In this document: one piece after another, positions 8,276-16,183 of the stretch
Position numbering within the stretch: the first letter of the stretch is position 1
How the letters are laid out: each line of letters opens with the position of its first letter
Source of the DNA: Streptococcus australis ATCC 700641
GTDB taxonomy: Bacteria > Bacillota > Bacilli > Lactobacillales > Streptococcaceae
NCBI RefSeq assembly: GCF_000186465.1
Contig: NZ_GL636091.1
Span: 905,499-969,498 of the forward strand
Length of the DNA: 64,000 nucleotides
Direction: 5' to 3'
Made by a program: the position numbers and the translations under genes
Notes under the pieces: generated by a model
Database searches by the model: none
What the model was told of the DNA's origin: nothing
The model's input: only the letters and a program-made list of their open reading frames with translations

Positions 8276-8379
8276 CGACTCGTGATCACTTGATTATCCT
8301 GGGGTCAATCTTTATGGTAGTCTTAAGTATAGTCTTGATTTGGGTAAACCAAGGTCGCTTCTATAATCCTTGGAGGTAA
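8245..8379 (+). pseudogene. Displaced C-terminal tail of EcfT in the -1 frame
   Basis: Read from 8245 the frame gives [16 protein letters not shown], then a hydrophobic helix and WVNQGRFYNPWR followed by TAA at 8377-8379. KRTWY and the GRFYNP end are what EcfT proteins carry after their ELRRFG motif. An ATG at 8272 overlaps the truncated gene's stop, but there is no reason to see a separate gene. Confidence 0.75.
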
Positions 8380-8383
8380 GAAA

Positions 8384-9139
8384 ATGGCAGAAACAATTTT
8401 AGTAACAGGAGCATCTGCTGGCTTTGGGCAAGCCATTTGTCACCGCTTAGTTGCCGATGGGCATCGGGTGATTGGTGCAGCTAGACGCATTGAAAAACTA
8501 CAGTCTCTTCAAGAAGAGCTGGGAGAAGCTTTTTATCCCCTTCAAATGGATGTGACGGATCTTTCTCAGGTGGATCATGCACTTGCTAGTTTGCCAAAAA
8601 CTTGGGAGAGAATTGATGTCTTGGTCAATAATGCTGGCTTGGCCCTAGGCCTCGCTCCAGCTCATGAAGCAGAGATCGTAGATTGGTTGACCATGATTCA
8701 GACCAACATTATCGGTCTGACCTATTTGACCCGGAAAATCCTCCCCCAGATGGTGGAAAGAAATGACGGTTATGTCATCAATATGGGGTCAACTGCTGGA
8801 ACAGTGCCCTATCCAGGTGCCAATGTTTATGGTGCCTCCAAGGCCTTCGTCAAACAGTTCTCATTAAATCTGCGCGCTGACCTAGCTGGAAAGCAGATTC
8901 GGGTGACCAATATTGAACCAGGTCTCTGTGAAGGGACTGAATTCTCAGCGGTTCGCTTTAAAGGAGATGAAAAACGAGTAGAAGCTCTCTATCGAGATGC
9001 CCATGCCATTCAGCCTGAAGATATAGCCAACACGGTGTCTTGGCTCATTCAACAGCCCAAGCATGTCAATGTCAATCGTATCGAAATCATGCCGGTTTCC
9101 CAAACCTTTGGCCCTCAGCCGGTCTATCGGGGCGACTAG
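8384..9139 (+). CDS. SDR-family oxidoreductase (YdfG-like)
   Basis: 251 residues, classical short-chain dehydrogenase: NAD(P)-binding TGASAGFG (8-15), NNAG near 87-90, catalytic serine in NMGSTAG (about 136), and the YGASK active site with Tyr149 and Lys153. The C-terminal EPGLCEGTEFS fits the YdfG branch, which reduces 3-hydroxy acids or malonic semialdehyde with NADP. Ribosome site GGAGGT lies inside the displaced ecfT tail, only 4 bp separating them, so the gene is likely read with the ECF operon. Substrate specificity is inferred from family only. Confidence 0.9.
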   Translation: MAETILVTGASAGFGQAICHRLVADGHRVIGAARRIEKLQSLQEELGEAFYPLQMDVTDLSQVDHALASLPKTWERIDVLVNNAGLALGLAPAHEAEIVDWLTMIQTNIIGLTYLTRKILPQMVERNDGYVINMGSTAGTVPYPGANVYGASKAFVKQFSLNLRADLAGKQIRVTNIEPGLCEGTEFSAVRFKGDEKRVEALYRDAHAIQPEDIANTVSWLIQQPKHVNVNRIEIMPVSQTFGPQPVYRGD

Positions 9140-9146
9140 TTTTACT

Positions 9147-9174
9147 AACCAGCTCTATCCGGTGCTGGTTATTT
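9147..9174 (+). terminator. Weak hairpin after the SDR gene
   Basis: AACCAGC (9147-9153) pairs with GCTGGTT (9164-9170) but the following T-run is short, so termination may be partial. Confidence 0.5.
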
Positions 9175-9208
9175 CTTAATTATAGATAGAGAATAGGAGG
9201 GAAAACCC

Positions 9209-10129
9209 ATGTCAAAAGCCTTAGTGATTGGATCCACTGTTTGTGATGTTATGGTCTATCTGGATCGTCTACCAAGTCGGGAAGGGGATGCCCATATTCA
9301 TGAGCAGACTTGGTCACTTGGAGGGTGTGCCTTTAATGTCGTCTCCGTTCTTCATGCTTTAGGTCAAAAGGCTGACTTCATCTCGCCAGTGGGGACAGGT
9401 GTCTACGGGGACTTTGTCAGGGCAGAACTAGAGAAGTTAGGCATCCAATCCCCAATCTCCGTAGCAGGAGCGAATGGTTGTTGCTATTGTTTCATTGAGT
9501 CGGATGGGGAACGAACTTTTTTATCAGATCATGGAGTAGAATATGGTTTTCAGAAGGAATGGTTGCAGTCTCTGGAGCAGAAACGCTATGACTTTATTTA
9601 TCTCTGTGGCCTTGAAGTAGAAGAGCTGACCGGAATGGAACTCATTCAATCCGTGTCAAAACTTGAAGGCCAAGTTATCTTTGCACCAGGACCTCGAGGC
9701 CTCTTGATTCCCAAGGATCGACTAGAAGCGATTTATGATCTCCACCCCATCCTCCATCTTAATGAGGCAGAAGCCAAGGCTTTTTCAGCTTGTGAAGAGA
9801 TTGCTGACGCGGCTAAGAAGCTCTACCAAAGAACGGGGCAGTTAGTCATCGTCACCTTGGGAGAAAATGGAGCACTTGCCTACGATGGTAAGTTCTACGA
9901 GGTGGCCGGATTTCCGACAAAAGTTCTTGATACCGTAGGGGCGGGAGACAGTCATCTGGGAGCCTTTTTAGCAGCATCCTTGCAAGGGCTAGATATGGAG
10001 GATGCTTTAAGCTTTGCTAACCGTCTAGCAAGCAAGGTTGTGGCGACCAAGGGAGTTCATGTTGAGCGTCATCACTACCATACCTTACAGCAAGAGTTGA
10101 ACCAATTAGTCCAGTCAAAAAGAAGCTGA
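9209..10129 (+). CDS. PfkB-family sugar/nucleoside kinase
   Basis: 306 residues, ribokinase fold. It opens MSKALVIGSTVCDVMVYLDRLPSREGDAHI, has the GG-type substrate lid (SLGGCAFNVVSVLHALGQ, about 33-50), a central HLNEAEAKAF, and the C-terminal anion hole and catalytic base TVGAGDSHLGAFLAA with Asp247. It phosphorylates a sugar or nucleoside; the substrate cannot be read from sequence. The neighbouring phosphorylase and ECF genes make a pathway for nucleoside-derived sugar conceivable (inference). It has a good ribosome site and ends in a terminator shared with rsmG. Confidence 0.9.
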   Translation: MSKALVIGSTVCDVMVYLDRLPSREGDAHIHEQTWSLGGCAFNVVSVLHALGQKADFISPVGTGVYGDFVRAELEKLGIQSPISVAGANGCCYCFIESDGERTFLSDHGVEYGFQKEWLQSLEQKRYDFIYLCGLEVEELTGMELIQSVSKLEGQVIFAPGPRGLLIPKDRLEAIYDLHPILHLNEAEAKAFSACEEIADAAKKLYQRTGQLVIVTLGENGALAYDGKFYEVAGFPTKVLDTVGAGDSHLGAFLAASLQGLDMEDALSFANRLASKVVATKGVHVERHHYHTLQQELNQLVQSKRS

Positions 10130-10150
10130 CAAACTGTCAGCTTCTTTTGA
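10117..10150. terminator. Bidirectional terminator between PfkB gene and rsmG
   Basis: AAAAGAAGCTGACA-loop-TGTCAGCTTCTTTT. The stop codon of the kinase gene (10127-10129) lies within the left arm. Confidence 0.9.
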
Positions 10151-10157
10151 GTTGGTC

Positions 10158-10871
10158 TTATAATGGTCGCTTATTGGGCAAGCCTGCTTTTCTTGGGTAT
10201 TTATTGGGGGTTTCTTTTTTCTTCTCCACAACAGTAACGTAGCGAGGATCCCCATTTGGCAATTCATACTGTAAATTGTCTTCAACCTTGCTAAATAGCA
10301 GATTCAGGGCGTTTTTGGCTTCCTCCAGCTCTTCTGGAGCATTGCTAGCTTTAAGTGCGAGAAGGCGCCCCCCTACTTTCAAAAAAGGAATGGTCAGCTC
10401 AGAAAGGACCTGCATCCGAGCAACGGCGCGCGCAGTTACGAGGTCAAATTGGGCACGAAAGACCTTGTCTTGCGCAAAGTCTTCAGCTCGTCCATGGTAG
10501 AAATGAACCCCGCTCAAGCCTAACTCTTCAGCTAGTAGGTGGAGAAAGTTGATCCGCTTATTGAGGGAATCAATGATGGTCACATCCAACTCAGGGAAAA
10601 GGATTTTCATTGGAAGGCTTGGAAAGCCAGCACCAGCTCCGATATCCAAAAGACGGATGGGTTTGTTTTCGATCAACCCCTGCAAGATGGGGGCGATTGA
10701 ATCATAGAAATGCTTGAGATAGACCTCGTCTTTTTCGGTGATAGCAGTGAGATTGATCTTTTCATTCCACTCAACCAATAACTCAAAATAGCGTTCGTAT
10801 TGTTCTTTTTGTCGATTAGTTAATGGGAAGCCGAGATCGGCTAAATGGGTATAAAATTCTTCTGGTTTCAT
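10158..10871 (-). CDS. rsmG: 16S rRNA (guanine527-N7)-methyltransferase
   Basis: 237 residues, RsmG/Gid[11 protein letters not shown] (about 36-45), the SAM-binding [17 protein letters not shown] (about 70-86), and [10 protein letters not shown] followed by GGRLLALKA. It methylates G527 of 16S rRNA near the decoding site; loss gives low-level streptomycin resistance in other bacteria. The N-terminus [15 protein letters not shown] matches the start I remember for pneumococcal RsmG. No Shine-Dalgarno precedes it. Instead an extended -10 ends six bases before the ATG, which predicts a leaderless mRNA. It is divergent from lemA. Confidence 0.95.
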   Translation of the reverse strand: MKPEEFYTHLADLGFPLTNRQKEQYERYFELLVEWNEKINLTAITEKDEVYLKHFYDSIAPILQGLIENKPIRLLDIGAGAGFPSLPMKILFPELDVTIIDSLNKRINFLHLLAEELGLSGVHFYHGRAEDFAQDKVFRAQFDLVTARAVARMQVLSELTIPFLKVGGRLLALKASNAPEELEEAKNALNLLFSKVEDNLQYELPNGDPRYVTVVEKKKETPNKYPRKAGLPNKRPL

Positions 10872-10877
10872 AAGATA

Positions 10878-10886
10878 ATTTTACCA
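10878..10886 (-). promoter_or_regulatory. Extended -10 of rsmG, leaderless arrangement
   Basis: On the minus strand TGGTAAAAT is followed by six bases (TATCTT) and then the ATG, placing the likely transcription start on the A of the start codon. Confidence 0.6.
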
Positions 10887-10902
10887 CAAAATAAGAGAAA
10901 TT

Positions 10903-10911
10903 TGATATACT
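10903..10911 (+). promoter_or_regulatory. Extended -10 promoter of lemA-htpX
   Basis: TGATATACT (TGn plus TATACT at 10906-10911), 31 bp before lemA, divergent from the rsmG promoter. Confidence 0.65.
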
Positions 10912-10941
10912 GGTAGAAAGAAATGAAAGGAATTCAATAAA

Positions 10942-11502
10942 ATGATTTGGATTATTCTTGGGATCTTAGTGGTCCTTGTATTGATGGTAGTAGCAGTTTA
11001 CAACGGTTTGGTAAAAAGTCGGATGCAAACTCGCGAAGCTTGGAGTCAAATCGATGTACAATTGAAACGGCGGAATGACTTGATTCCAAACTTGATCGAA
11101 ACGGTTAAAGGGTATGCCAAGTACGAAGGAGATACACTTGCTAAGGTCACTCAACTTCGCCAACAAGTAGCTCAAGCATCTTCACCTGCAGAAGCAATGG
11201 CAGCCAGTGATGCTCTTTCACGTCAAGTAGCAGGCATCTTTGCGGTTGCTGAAAACTACCCAGACTTGAAGGCTAACACCAACTTCATGCAATTGCAAGA
11301 AGAATTGACCAATACAGAAAATAAAATTTCTTATGCCCGTCAATTGTACAACAGTGTAACTAGCAACTACAATGTCAAGTTGGAAACTTTCCCAACAAAC
11401 GTGATTGCTGGAATGTTTGGCTTCAAACAAGCCGAATTCCTTCAAGTACCTGAAGAAGAAAAAGCAGTACCAAAGGTGGACTTTAGCGGATTAGGAGACT
11501 AA
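10942..11502 (+). CDS. LemA family protein
   Basis: 186 residues. It has one N-terminal membrane helix (about 1-22) followed by the helical LemA domain with its signature [43 protein letters not shown] and the [20 protein letters not shown] segment. It is a membrane-anchored helical-bundle protein of unclear function. It is very often paired with the HtpX protease, as here (1 bp between stop and next ATG), which suggests a membrane quality-control role. Ribosome site AAAGGAA. Confidence 0.93.
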   Translation: MIWIILGILVVLVLMVVAVYNGLVKSRMQTREAWSQIDVQLKRRNDLIPNLIETVKGYAKYEGDTLAKVTQLRQQVAQASSPAEAMAASDALSRQVAGIFAVAENYPDLKANTNFMQLQEELTNTENKISYARQLYNSVTSNYNVKLETFPTNVIAGMFGFKQAEFLQVPEEEKAVPKVDFSGLGD

Positions 11503-11503
11503 T

Positions 11504-12400
11504 ATGCTGTTTGACCAAATTGCAAGCAATAAAAGGAGAACCTGGATTCTCCTTATTGCTTTTTTCATACTCTTGGCTCTTATCGGAGCAGCCGTTGGCT
11601 ACCTCTGGTTAGGATCCTCTCTTGGTGGCGTCATCCTTGCTTTGATCATTGGTGGCATCTATGCCTTTAGCATGATTTTTCAATCAACGGAAGTTGTAAT
11701 GCGGATGAATGGTGCACGCGAGGTGACAGAAAATCAAGCTCCTCAACTTTACCATGTTGTCCAAGACATGGCCATGGTGGCTCAGATTCCTATGCCTCGA
11801 GTTTATATTGTAGATGATCCGTCCATGAATGCATTTGCGACGGGGTCTAATCCTCAAAATGCTGCTGTTGCAGCAACGACAGGTCTTCTGGCTGTGATGA
11901 ACCGTGAGGAATTGGAAGGAGTCATCGGACACGAAGTCAGCCATATTCGCAATTACGATATCCGCATCTCTACGATTGCAGTTGCCCTTGCTAGTGCCAT
12001 CACCATGCTCTCTAGTATTGGAGGACGGATGATGTGGTGGGGCGGTGGCCGTAGACGGGATGATGATCGAGAAGGAGGCAGTGGTTTAGAAATTATTATT
12101 CTGATCCTTTCCTTGATTGCCATCGTATTAGCTCCATTAGCAGCGACCTTGGTACAGTTAGCTATTTCTCGCCAACGGGAGTTTCTGGCGGATGCCTCCA
12201 GTGTCGAATTGACACGGAATCCTCAAGGAATGATCAATGCTCTTTTGAAACTGGATCATAGTGCACCCATGCAGCGAGAAGTTGATAGTGCAAGTAGTGC
12301 TCTCTTTATCAACGATCCCAAAAAGGAATCCGGCTTTCAAAAGCTCTTTTATACCCACCCACCCATTGCCGAGCGGGTGGAAAGACTAAGAAGAATGTAA
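11504..12400 (+). CDS. htpX: Membrane zinc metalloprotease HtpX
   Basis: 298 residues, M48 family. Two N-terminal membrane helices (about 15-60) precede the zinc site HEVSH at 143-147; the distal glutamate lies in [16 protein letters not shown] (about 224), and a further pair of helices sits near 155-175 and 190-215. It degrades misfolded membrane proteins at the cytoplasmic face. It forms a two-gene operon with lemA. Repeat copy B begins four bases after its stop and probably provides the terminator. Confidence 0.95.
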   Translation: MLFDQIASNKRRTWILLIAFFILLALIGAAVGYLWLGSSLGGVILALIIGGIYAFSMIFQSTEVVMRMNGAREVTENQAPQLYHVVQDMAMVAQIPMPRVYIVDDPSMNAFATGSNPQNAAVAATTGLLAVMNREELEGVIGHEVSHIRNYDIRISTIAVALASAITMLSSIGGRMMWWGGGRRRDDDREGGSGLEIIILILSLIAIVLAPLAATLVQLAISRQREFLADASSVELTRNPQGMINALLKLDHSAPMQREVDSASSALFINDPKKESGFQKLFYTHPPIAERVERLRRM

Positions 12401-12403
12401 AGT

Positions 12404-12581
12404 GAGAGTGGGACAGAAATCGGTAATTCGTTAGAATTCGATTTCGTCGTCCCACCTCCGCACAGTTGAGTAGGGCTATAAAAGCTGATGAAATCAGCGT
12501 AGTAGAGCCCACTCAACCACTGCGCCTTGCTCGACAATCAAAAGACAATTTAGAGGCTAGGACTTTTGTCCCAGCCTCTTT
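12404..12581 (+). repeat. Structured intergenic repeat, copy B
   Basis: About 178 bp, with the same three hairpins as copy A. It fills the whole gap between the convergent htpX and MFS genes: its right-end T-run overlaps the MFS stop codon (12580-12582). The third hairpin GAGGCTAGGAC-TTTT-GTCCCAGCCTC can terminate in both directions. Confidence 0.88.
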
Positions 12582-13800
12582 ATTTGCTAGATAAGAGGAT
12601 GGTAGTGAAACCAAGGATGGCAAAGATTCCCCAAGCTAGAGCGAGGTTCCAGATAGCGAGGCCAGAAAAAAGGGCTGTTCCAAGAGGCATGGCAAAGCTT
12701 ACCATCAGACCCAAAAAGCTAGAGGTAGAGGCTAATTTCTCAGCTGGCAGTTTGCTCATTAAAAGACTGGAAACTTTTGGGTTGATTTTTGCAACAAGAT
12801 AACCGAGGAAAGTGATGAGTAGAAGGGAAAGGATATCCCAGTGGACCAGAGTATTTGTGATGCCAAGCATGGTCAGACCACCTGCAATCCACAGTAGAGT
12901 ATGGTGGAGGGTTTGTTTGGAAAAATAATCGTGAGGTGTCAGGCTAGCCCAGACCATGCTTAAAATAGTTACTGCTTCTAAGATCAAGAGCGATTGGCTA
13001 AAGCTCAAATGAAAGAAGGGGGAGTGAAGCAGTTGCAAATTATAGATGCCGGAGATGGATCCGCCCAAAGCATTGATGAAAATTAAGGATAGGAGAAGTT
13101 TCCCAAAGTTGTGAACTTCTTCATCTGCAAAGATAGTGGTGACATTGCGATAGATGTCTCGACATTCTTGAAGGAAAGAAACTTTCTGACGAGCATCCAC
13201 TTGAATCGGTTCGTGGGTTAGTTGACGTCGTCGGATGAAAAGACAAGTGGAAGACAGGAGAAATGTCAGGGCATTGATCGAAGCAACAAGTGCAAAGTTT
13301 TGGTGACTGATAGCTAAAAGCCAGACTCCCAGCGCTTGACCTGAAATGGAACAAACCAGACTAAGCAGTTGATTGAAGGAATAGGCTTCCATCAGATCCT
13401 CGCTAGGGATGTTCTTCTGCATAATGGGAAGTTGCAGTCCCCCGCGATAATCACTTAAACAATCTGACACAATATTCAGAAAGCAAACGATTGAAAAGGC
13501 CAGGTACCCTGGAATCTTCGTCATCAGTGCAATGATGACGAAAAGGATAGCTTGCAGAAAGCCCATTCGGATCAGCCAGTCAGCTTTTTTAGCGGTGTGA
13601 TCGGCCTTCATTCCGATGAAAATGGTGAAAAGACTTGGGATGAAAACAATGAGATTGGCGATCCCAACTGCCAGACTAGGGTGAGGCATGCTAGCCGCGA
13701 AGACCACAAAGACAAGGTTGTAAATCGCAGCACCAAGGCTATTTAAAAAGCGAGAAAGACTGAGTAAGGCAAAGATGTGATTGCGAAATAAGAGTTTCAT
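12580..13800 (-). CDS. MFS-type transporter (permease)
   Basis: 406 residues with 12 hydrophobic segments. It starts MKLLFRNHIFALLSLSRFLNSLGAAIYNLVF, the opening of the macrolide/MefA-like and EntS-like MFS exporters, and has an expanded central loop after helix 6 (about 190-225, RRRQLTHEP...). Substrate unknown; drug or peptide export is the usual role of this branch. Its ATG overlaps the stop of a 58-residue ORF (ATGA), so the two are translationally coupled. The Rgg-family regulator just beyond repeat C, in the same orientation, may control it. Confidence 0.85.
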   Translation of the reverse strand: MKLLFRNHIFALLSLSRFLNSLGAAIYNLVFVVFAASMPHPSLAVGIANLIVFIPSLFTIFIGMKADHTAKKADWLIRMGFLQAILFVIIALMTKIPGYLAFSIVCFLNIVSDCLSDYRGGLQLPIMQKNIPSEDLMEAYSFNQLLSLVCSISGQALGVWLLAISHQNFALVASINALTFLLSSTCLFIRRRQLTHEPIQVDARQKVSFLQECRDIYRNVTTIFADEEVHNFGKLLLSLIFINALGGSISGIYNLQLLHSPFFHLSFSQSLLILEAVTILSMVWASLTPHDYFSKQTLHHTLLWIAGGLTMLGITNTLVHWDILSLLLITFLGYLVAKINPKVSSLLMSKLPAEKLASTSSFLGLMVSFAMPLGTALFSGLAIWNLALAWGIFAILGFTTILLSSK

Positions 13801-13973
13801 AAGCTTTCCTCCTTATGCTTAGCAGATAAAATAACTTCTCTTAAATGTTGCAAGGCCTGCTTGAGAAGAGACAGTTTCTCTTCTTCCGTCAGTTCTAATT
13901 TTTCCTCTTTAACATAAAAACTAGTCTGTTTAAGGAAATAATGAAGGAGATGATTCTTTAGTCTGCTTATCAT
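13797..13973 (-). CDS. Small 58-residue ORF coupled to the MFS gene
   Basis: It starts MISRLKNHLLHYFLKQTSFYVKEEKLELTEEEK and ends with a helical, charged stretch (LSLLKQALQHLREVILSAKHKEESL). It has a clear ribosome site (AAGAAGG, 7 bp spacing) and a promoter upstream, and its TGA overlaps the MFS ATG. There is no signal peptide or membrane segment. Family unknown; it could be a regulator, a transporter accessory protein or a translational leader. It is not hydrophobic enough to be an SHP pheromone. Confidence 0.65.
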   Translation of the reverse strand: MISRLKNHLLHYFLKQTSFYVKEEKLELTEEEKLSLLKQALQHLREVILSAKHKEESL

Positions 13974-14005
13974 GCTGGGACCTTCTTTCTTTTCTTGATG
14001 ATCCT

Positions 14006-14053
14006 ATTGTAGACTTCAAAAATATGGAAAACAAAAAGTTGCATATTTTCAAC
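14006..14053 (-). promoter_or_regulatory. Promoter and inverted repeat for the 58-aa/MFS operon
   Basis: Minus strand: TTGTTT (plus 14029-14034), 17 bp, TACAAT (plus 14006-14011). Just upstream is GTTGAAAATATGCAAC (plus 14038-14053), an imperfect dyad (GTTG-N8-CAAC) placed where an activator such as Rgg would bind. The operator role is inference. Confidence 0.5.
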
Positions 14054-14233
14054 AAAAAGAGGCTGGGACAAAAGTCCTAGCCTCTCAATTGTCTTTGGAT
14101 TGTCGAGCAAGACGCAGTGGTTGAGTGGGCTCTACTACGCTGATTTCATCAGCTTTTACAGCCCTACTCAGCTGTGCGGAGGTGGGACGACGAAATCGAA
14201 TTCTAACGAATTACCGATTTCTGTCCCACTCTC
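14054..14233 (-). repeat. Structured intergenic repeat, copy C
   Basis: About 180 bp, inverted relative to A, B and D. Its hairpin-1 end lies three bases beyond the rgg stop codon. One arm base differs (CTCAGC for CTCAAC), replacing a T-A pair with a T-G wobble in hairpin 2. Confidence 0.88.
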
Positions 14234-14236
14234 TTT

Positions 14237-15097
14237 TCAGGATTCCTTGATGAGTTCTTGCATGCCCTGTTTGTAGTAGTTGGCACTGACCTTACAATCC
14301 AGAATAGAGAGGACCTGGATGGCCTGTTCCATCTTTTCAAGACCAGTTTCTTTTTCTCCCTTTCGATAAAGGAATTCCCCTTTGGCATAGAGATAAACCG
14401 TCCGAAGGTAGGCTTCGTTTTCGGAGTAAAAGTGGTCCTTGATCAGCTGATCAAAATAGGTCGCATCTTCAAATTCATTTGAACTAATGGCCAGAAAAAA
14501 GCCATTGAGAAAAATAGAGTTGAGGGCAGGAAGAGAAGAGTCTAGGAGAAGCTTGAAGTCCTCCCGCTGGACCAATTCCTCTGTGTACTGTCGATAGAGC
14601 TGACTGGAAAAAAGTGGAGAGGTCAGTGAAAATAGGCTTAATTCAAAATTTCCCCAGATCATGACAGAGAAGAGGTAGTCATAGAGGAAATCTAGTTCCT
14701 CTTGGTTAGAAGTCAACTCTACCTCAGGATAGTTGCCAAGCATTTGGGCCTTGAGAATAATGCTAGCTATGAAGTTTTCTTTTTTGTGATCTTTCTGATA
14801 GGCTAGCTGGTAGCGTTGGTACAAGGCTTGATCATGTTCCAAGCTCATGTTTTCATAGTGCTCTTTCAACAATTTGGGAATAAAAGAGTGCTGGTCGATT
14901 TCTGCTAGATGGGAAAACTCACTGAGGCTGGTTTTGATCTGTTGAAGGGCCTGAAAAAAACGTTGCGTAGTGAGGTCATTTTCCCCTCTCTCAAATCGGG
15001 ACAGCATGGAGCGTGAAAATTCGCCACCTGTAGCATCCTCTAAAGAGATGTGGCGACTTTCACGTATTTGTCGAAAAACTGCTCCGATTTTTTTCAT
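14237..15097 (-). CDS. Rgg/GadR/MutR-family transcriptional regulator
   Basis: 286 residues: an N-terminal XRE helix-turn-helix (IGAVFRQIRESRHISLEDATG, SRSMLSRFERGENDLTTQRF, about 4-52), then an all-helical repeat domain (about 70-286) as in Rgg proteins, which bind short peptides or act peptide-free. Its start overlaps the stop of the DUF2200 gene upstream (ATGA). The nearest candidate target is the 58-aa/MFS operon that follows after repeat C. I looked for an SHP-type peptide gene within 1 kb and did not find one. Confidence 0.88.
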   Translation of the reverse strand: MKKIGAVFRQIRESRHISLEDATGGEFSRSMLSRFERGENDLTTQRFFQALQQIKTSLSEFSHLAEIDQHSFIPKLLKEHYENMSLEHDQALYQRYQLAYQKDHKKENFIASIILKAQMLGNYPEVELTSNQEELDFLYDYLFSVMIWGNFELSLFSLTSPLFSSQLYRQYTEELVQREDFKLLLDSSLPALNSIFLNGFFLAISSNEFEDATYFDQLIKDHFYSENEAYLRTVYLYAKGEFLYRKGEKETGLEKMEQAIQVLSILDCKVSANYYKQGMQELIKES

Positions 15098-15462
15098 GCC
15101 TTCTCCTCTTTTAGCTGGTATTTTTCAACCAATTGCTCAACGGTCTTCCCCTTACTTAACCAATCGACCAGACGATCTAATCGACGAATTTCCTGCATCA
15201 AAGGATCTTGAATTGTTTCAATTTGAATGCCACAAACTTTCCCAGTAATCAGTGTTCGATTGGGGTGATAGGCGGGAGCTTTGCGAAAGAAATCTCCGTA
15301 GCTTCCGTCACGCTTTTTCCATTCTTGCAGTTCCGCCAGAGAATAGCCTGTTAATCGCGAGGTAATTTGGTCAAGGCTAGTCTCTTTTCCACCCTTTCGT
15401 AAGACTTTTTTGACTAAAGCTGTATATACAGTTGAAAATGATAAATCGTAAACTCTTGCCAT
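15094..15462 (-). CDS. DUF2200-family protein
   Basis: 122 residues from the chosen start MARVYDLSFSTVYTALVKKVLRKGG. The opening YDLSFSTVY and the central W-containing helix (ELQEWKKRDGSYGDFFRKAPAYHPNR) with ITGKVCGIQIETIQDPLMQEIRRLDRLVDWL are typical of DUF2200, a small cytoplasmic family of unknown function. The start at 15462 is used because AAAGGAAAT precedes it and because the promoter -10 (plus 15488-15493) ends one base before the alternative ATG at 15486. It is coupled to the rgg gene by a 4-base overlap. Confidence 0.85.
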   Translation of the reverse strand: MARVYDLSFSTVYTALVKKVLRKGGKETSLDQITSRLTGYSLAELQEWKKRDGSYGDFFRKAPAYHPNRTLITGKVCGIQIETIQDPLMQEIRRLDRLVDWLSKGKTVEQLVEKYQLKEEKA

Positions 15463-15487
15463 CCGATTTCCTTTATCTTTTTTCATG

Positions 15488-15493
15488 ATTATA
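15488..15493 (-). promoter_or_regulatory. -10 box of DUF2200-rgg operon
   Basis: TATAAT on the minus strand; no convincing -35. It lies back-to-back with the DUF177 promoter. Confidence 0.5.
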
Positions 15494-15514
15494 ACAAATT
15501 TTTGAGGAGACTTC

Positions 15515-15544
15515 TTGGTTGAAGGGACAGCTTCATGATATACT
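15515..15544 (+). promoter_or_regulatory. Promoter of DUF177 gene
   Basis: TTGGTT (15515-15520), 18 bp, TGATATACT with extended -10 (TATACT 15539-15544). Confidence 0.65.
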
Positions 15545-15575
15545 AATAGTATCTAGAAGATTTGAGGACAAAATA

Positions 15576-16115
15576 ATGAACTTATACACACAAGAAATCC
15601 GTAAAAACCCTGAAGGACTAGCTTTTGATCAAGAATTGGATTTGCTAAAAGAATTGCAAAAGCGCAATCCAGAAATTCTTGATTTAAAGGATGTGACAGC
15701 GACAGGTCGAGTCGTTTACGATACAGGCCTCTATATCTTGGATTACCAATTGACCTATACCATCGTCCTTGCCTCTAGCCGAAGCATGGAACCCGTTGAG
15801 CTTCAAGAGAGCTATCCTGTGACAGAGGTGTTTGCTGAGGACGCACAGTCAGAGGCAGATATCGAAGCTCTTGAGGAAGATTTGATCCTTCCCATTGAAG
15901 GGGGAAAGATTGACCTAAGTGAGAGTGTGGCAGACAATATCCTGCTCAATATTCCTCTCAAAGTTCTCACTCCGGATGAAGAGGCCGGACACGGCTTTAT
16001 CGAGGGCAATGATTGGAAAATCATGACAGAGGAAGAGTACCAGGAAGCTCAAGCTCTTAAGAAAGAAGAAAATAGTCCTTTTGCTGGTCTTCAAGGATTA
16101 TTTGAGGAAGAATAG
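15576..16115 (+). CDS. DUF177 / YceD-family protein
   Basis: 179 residues from the ATG that follows GAGGA at 15564. The family core is seen in VTATGRVVYDTGLYILDYQLTYTIVLASSRSMEPVELQESYPVTEVF (about 48-95), SEADIEALEEDLI and the acidic C-terminal helix. YceD (DUF177) proteins are linked to 23S rRNA accumulation and ribosome assembly in plants and bacteria, and are usually next to rpmF. Here rpmF does not follow; the next gene is a flotillin after a terminator, so the unit is monocistronic. Confidence 0.88.
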   Translation: MNLYTQEIRKNPEGLAFDQELDLLKELQKRNPEILDLKDVTATGRVVYDTGLYILDYQLTYTIVLASSRSMEPVELQESYPVTEVFAEDAQSEADIEALEEDLILPIEGGKIDLSESVADNILLNIPLKVLTPDEEAGHGFIEGNDWKIMTEEEYQEAQALKKEENSPFAGLQGLFEEE

Positions 16116-16152
16116 GCTAGAGATGACATATTAAAAATCTAAACATAAATAC

Positions 16153-16183
16153 AGGTCTTTTCTTTGAGGAAAGGCCTTCTTTT
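16153..16183 (+). terminator. Terminator after DUF177 gene
   Basis: AGGTCTTTTC (16153-16162) pairs with GGAAAGGCCT (16168-16177), 10 bp with two G-T pairs, then TCTTTT. Confidence 0.75.

Noticed and set aside
8272-8379. Independent 35-residue membrane ORF after ecfT
   Set aside because: Reading upstream in the same frame recovers KRTWY, the conserved EcfT continuation, so it is the displaced tail of ecfT rather than a gene.
13797-15486. SHP pheromone gene near the Rgg regulator
   Set aside because: No short hydrophobic ORF with ribosome site was found in the gaps; the 58-residue ORF is charged and too long.
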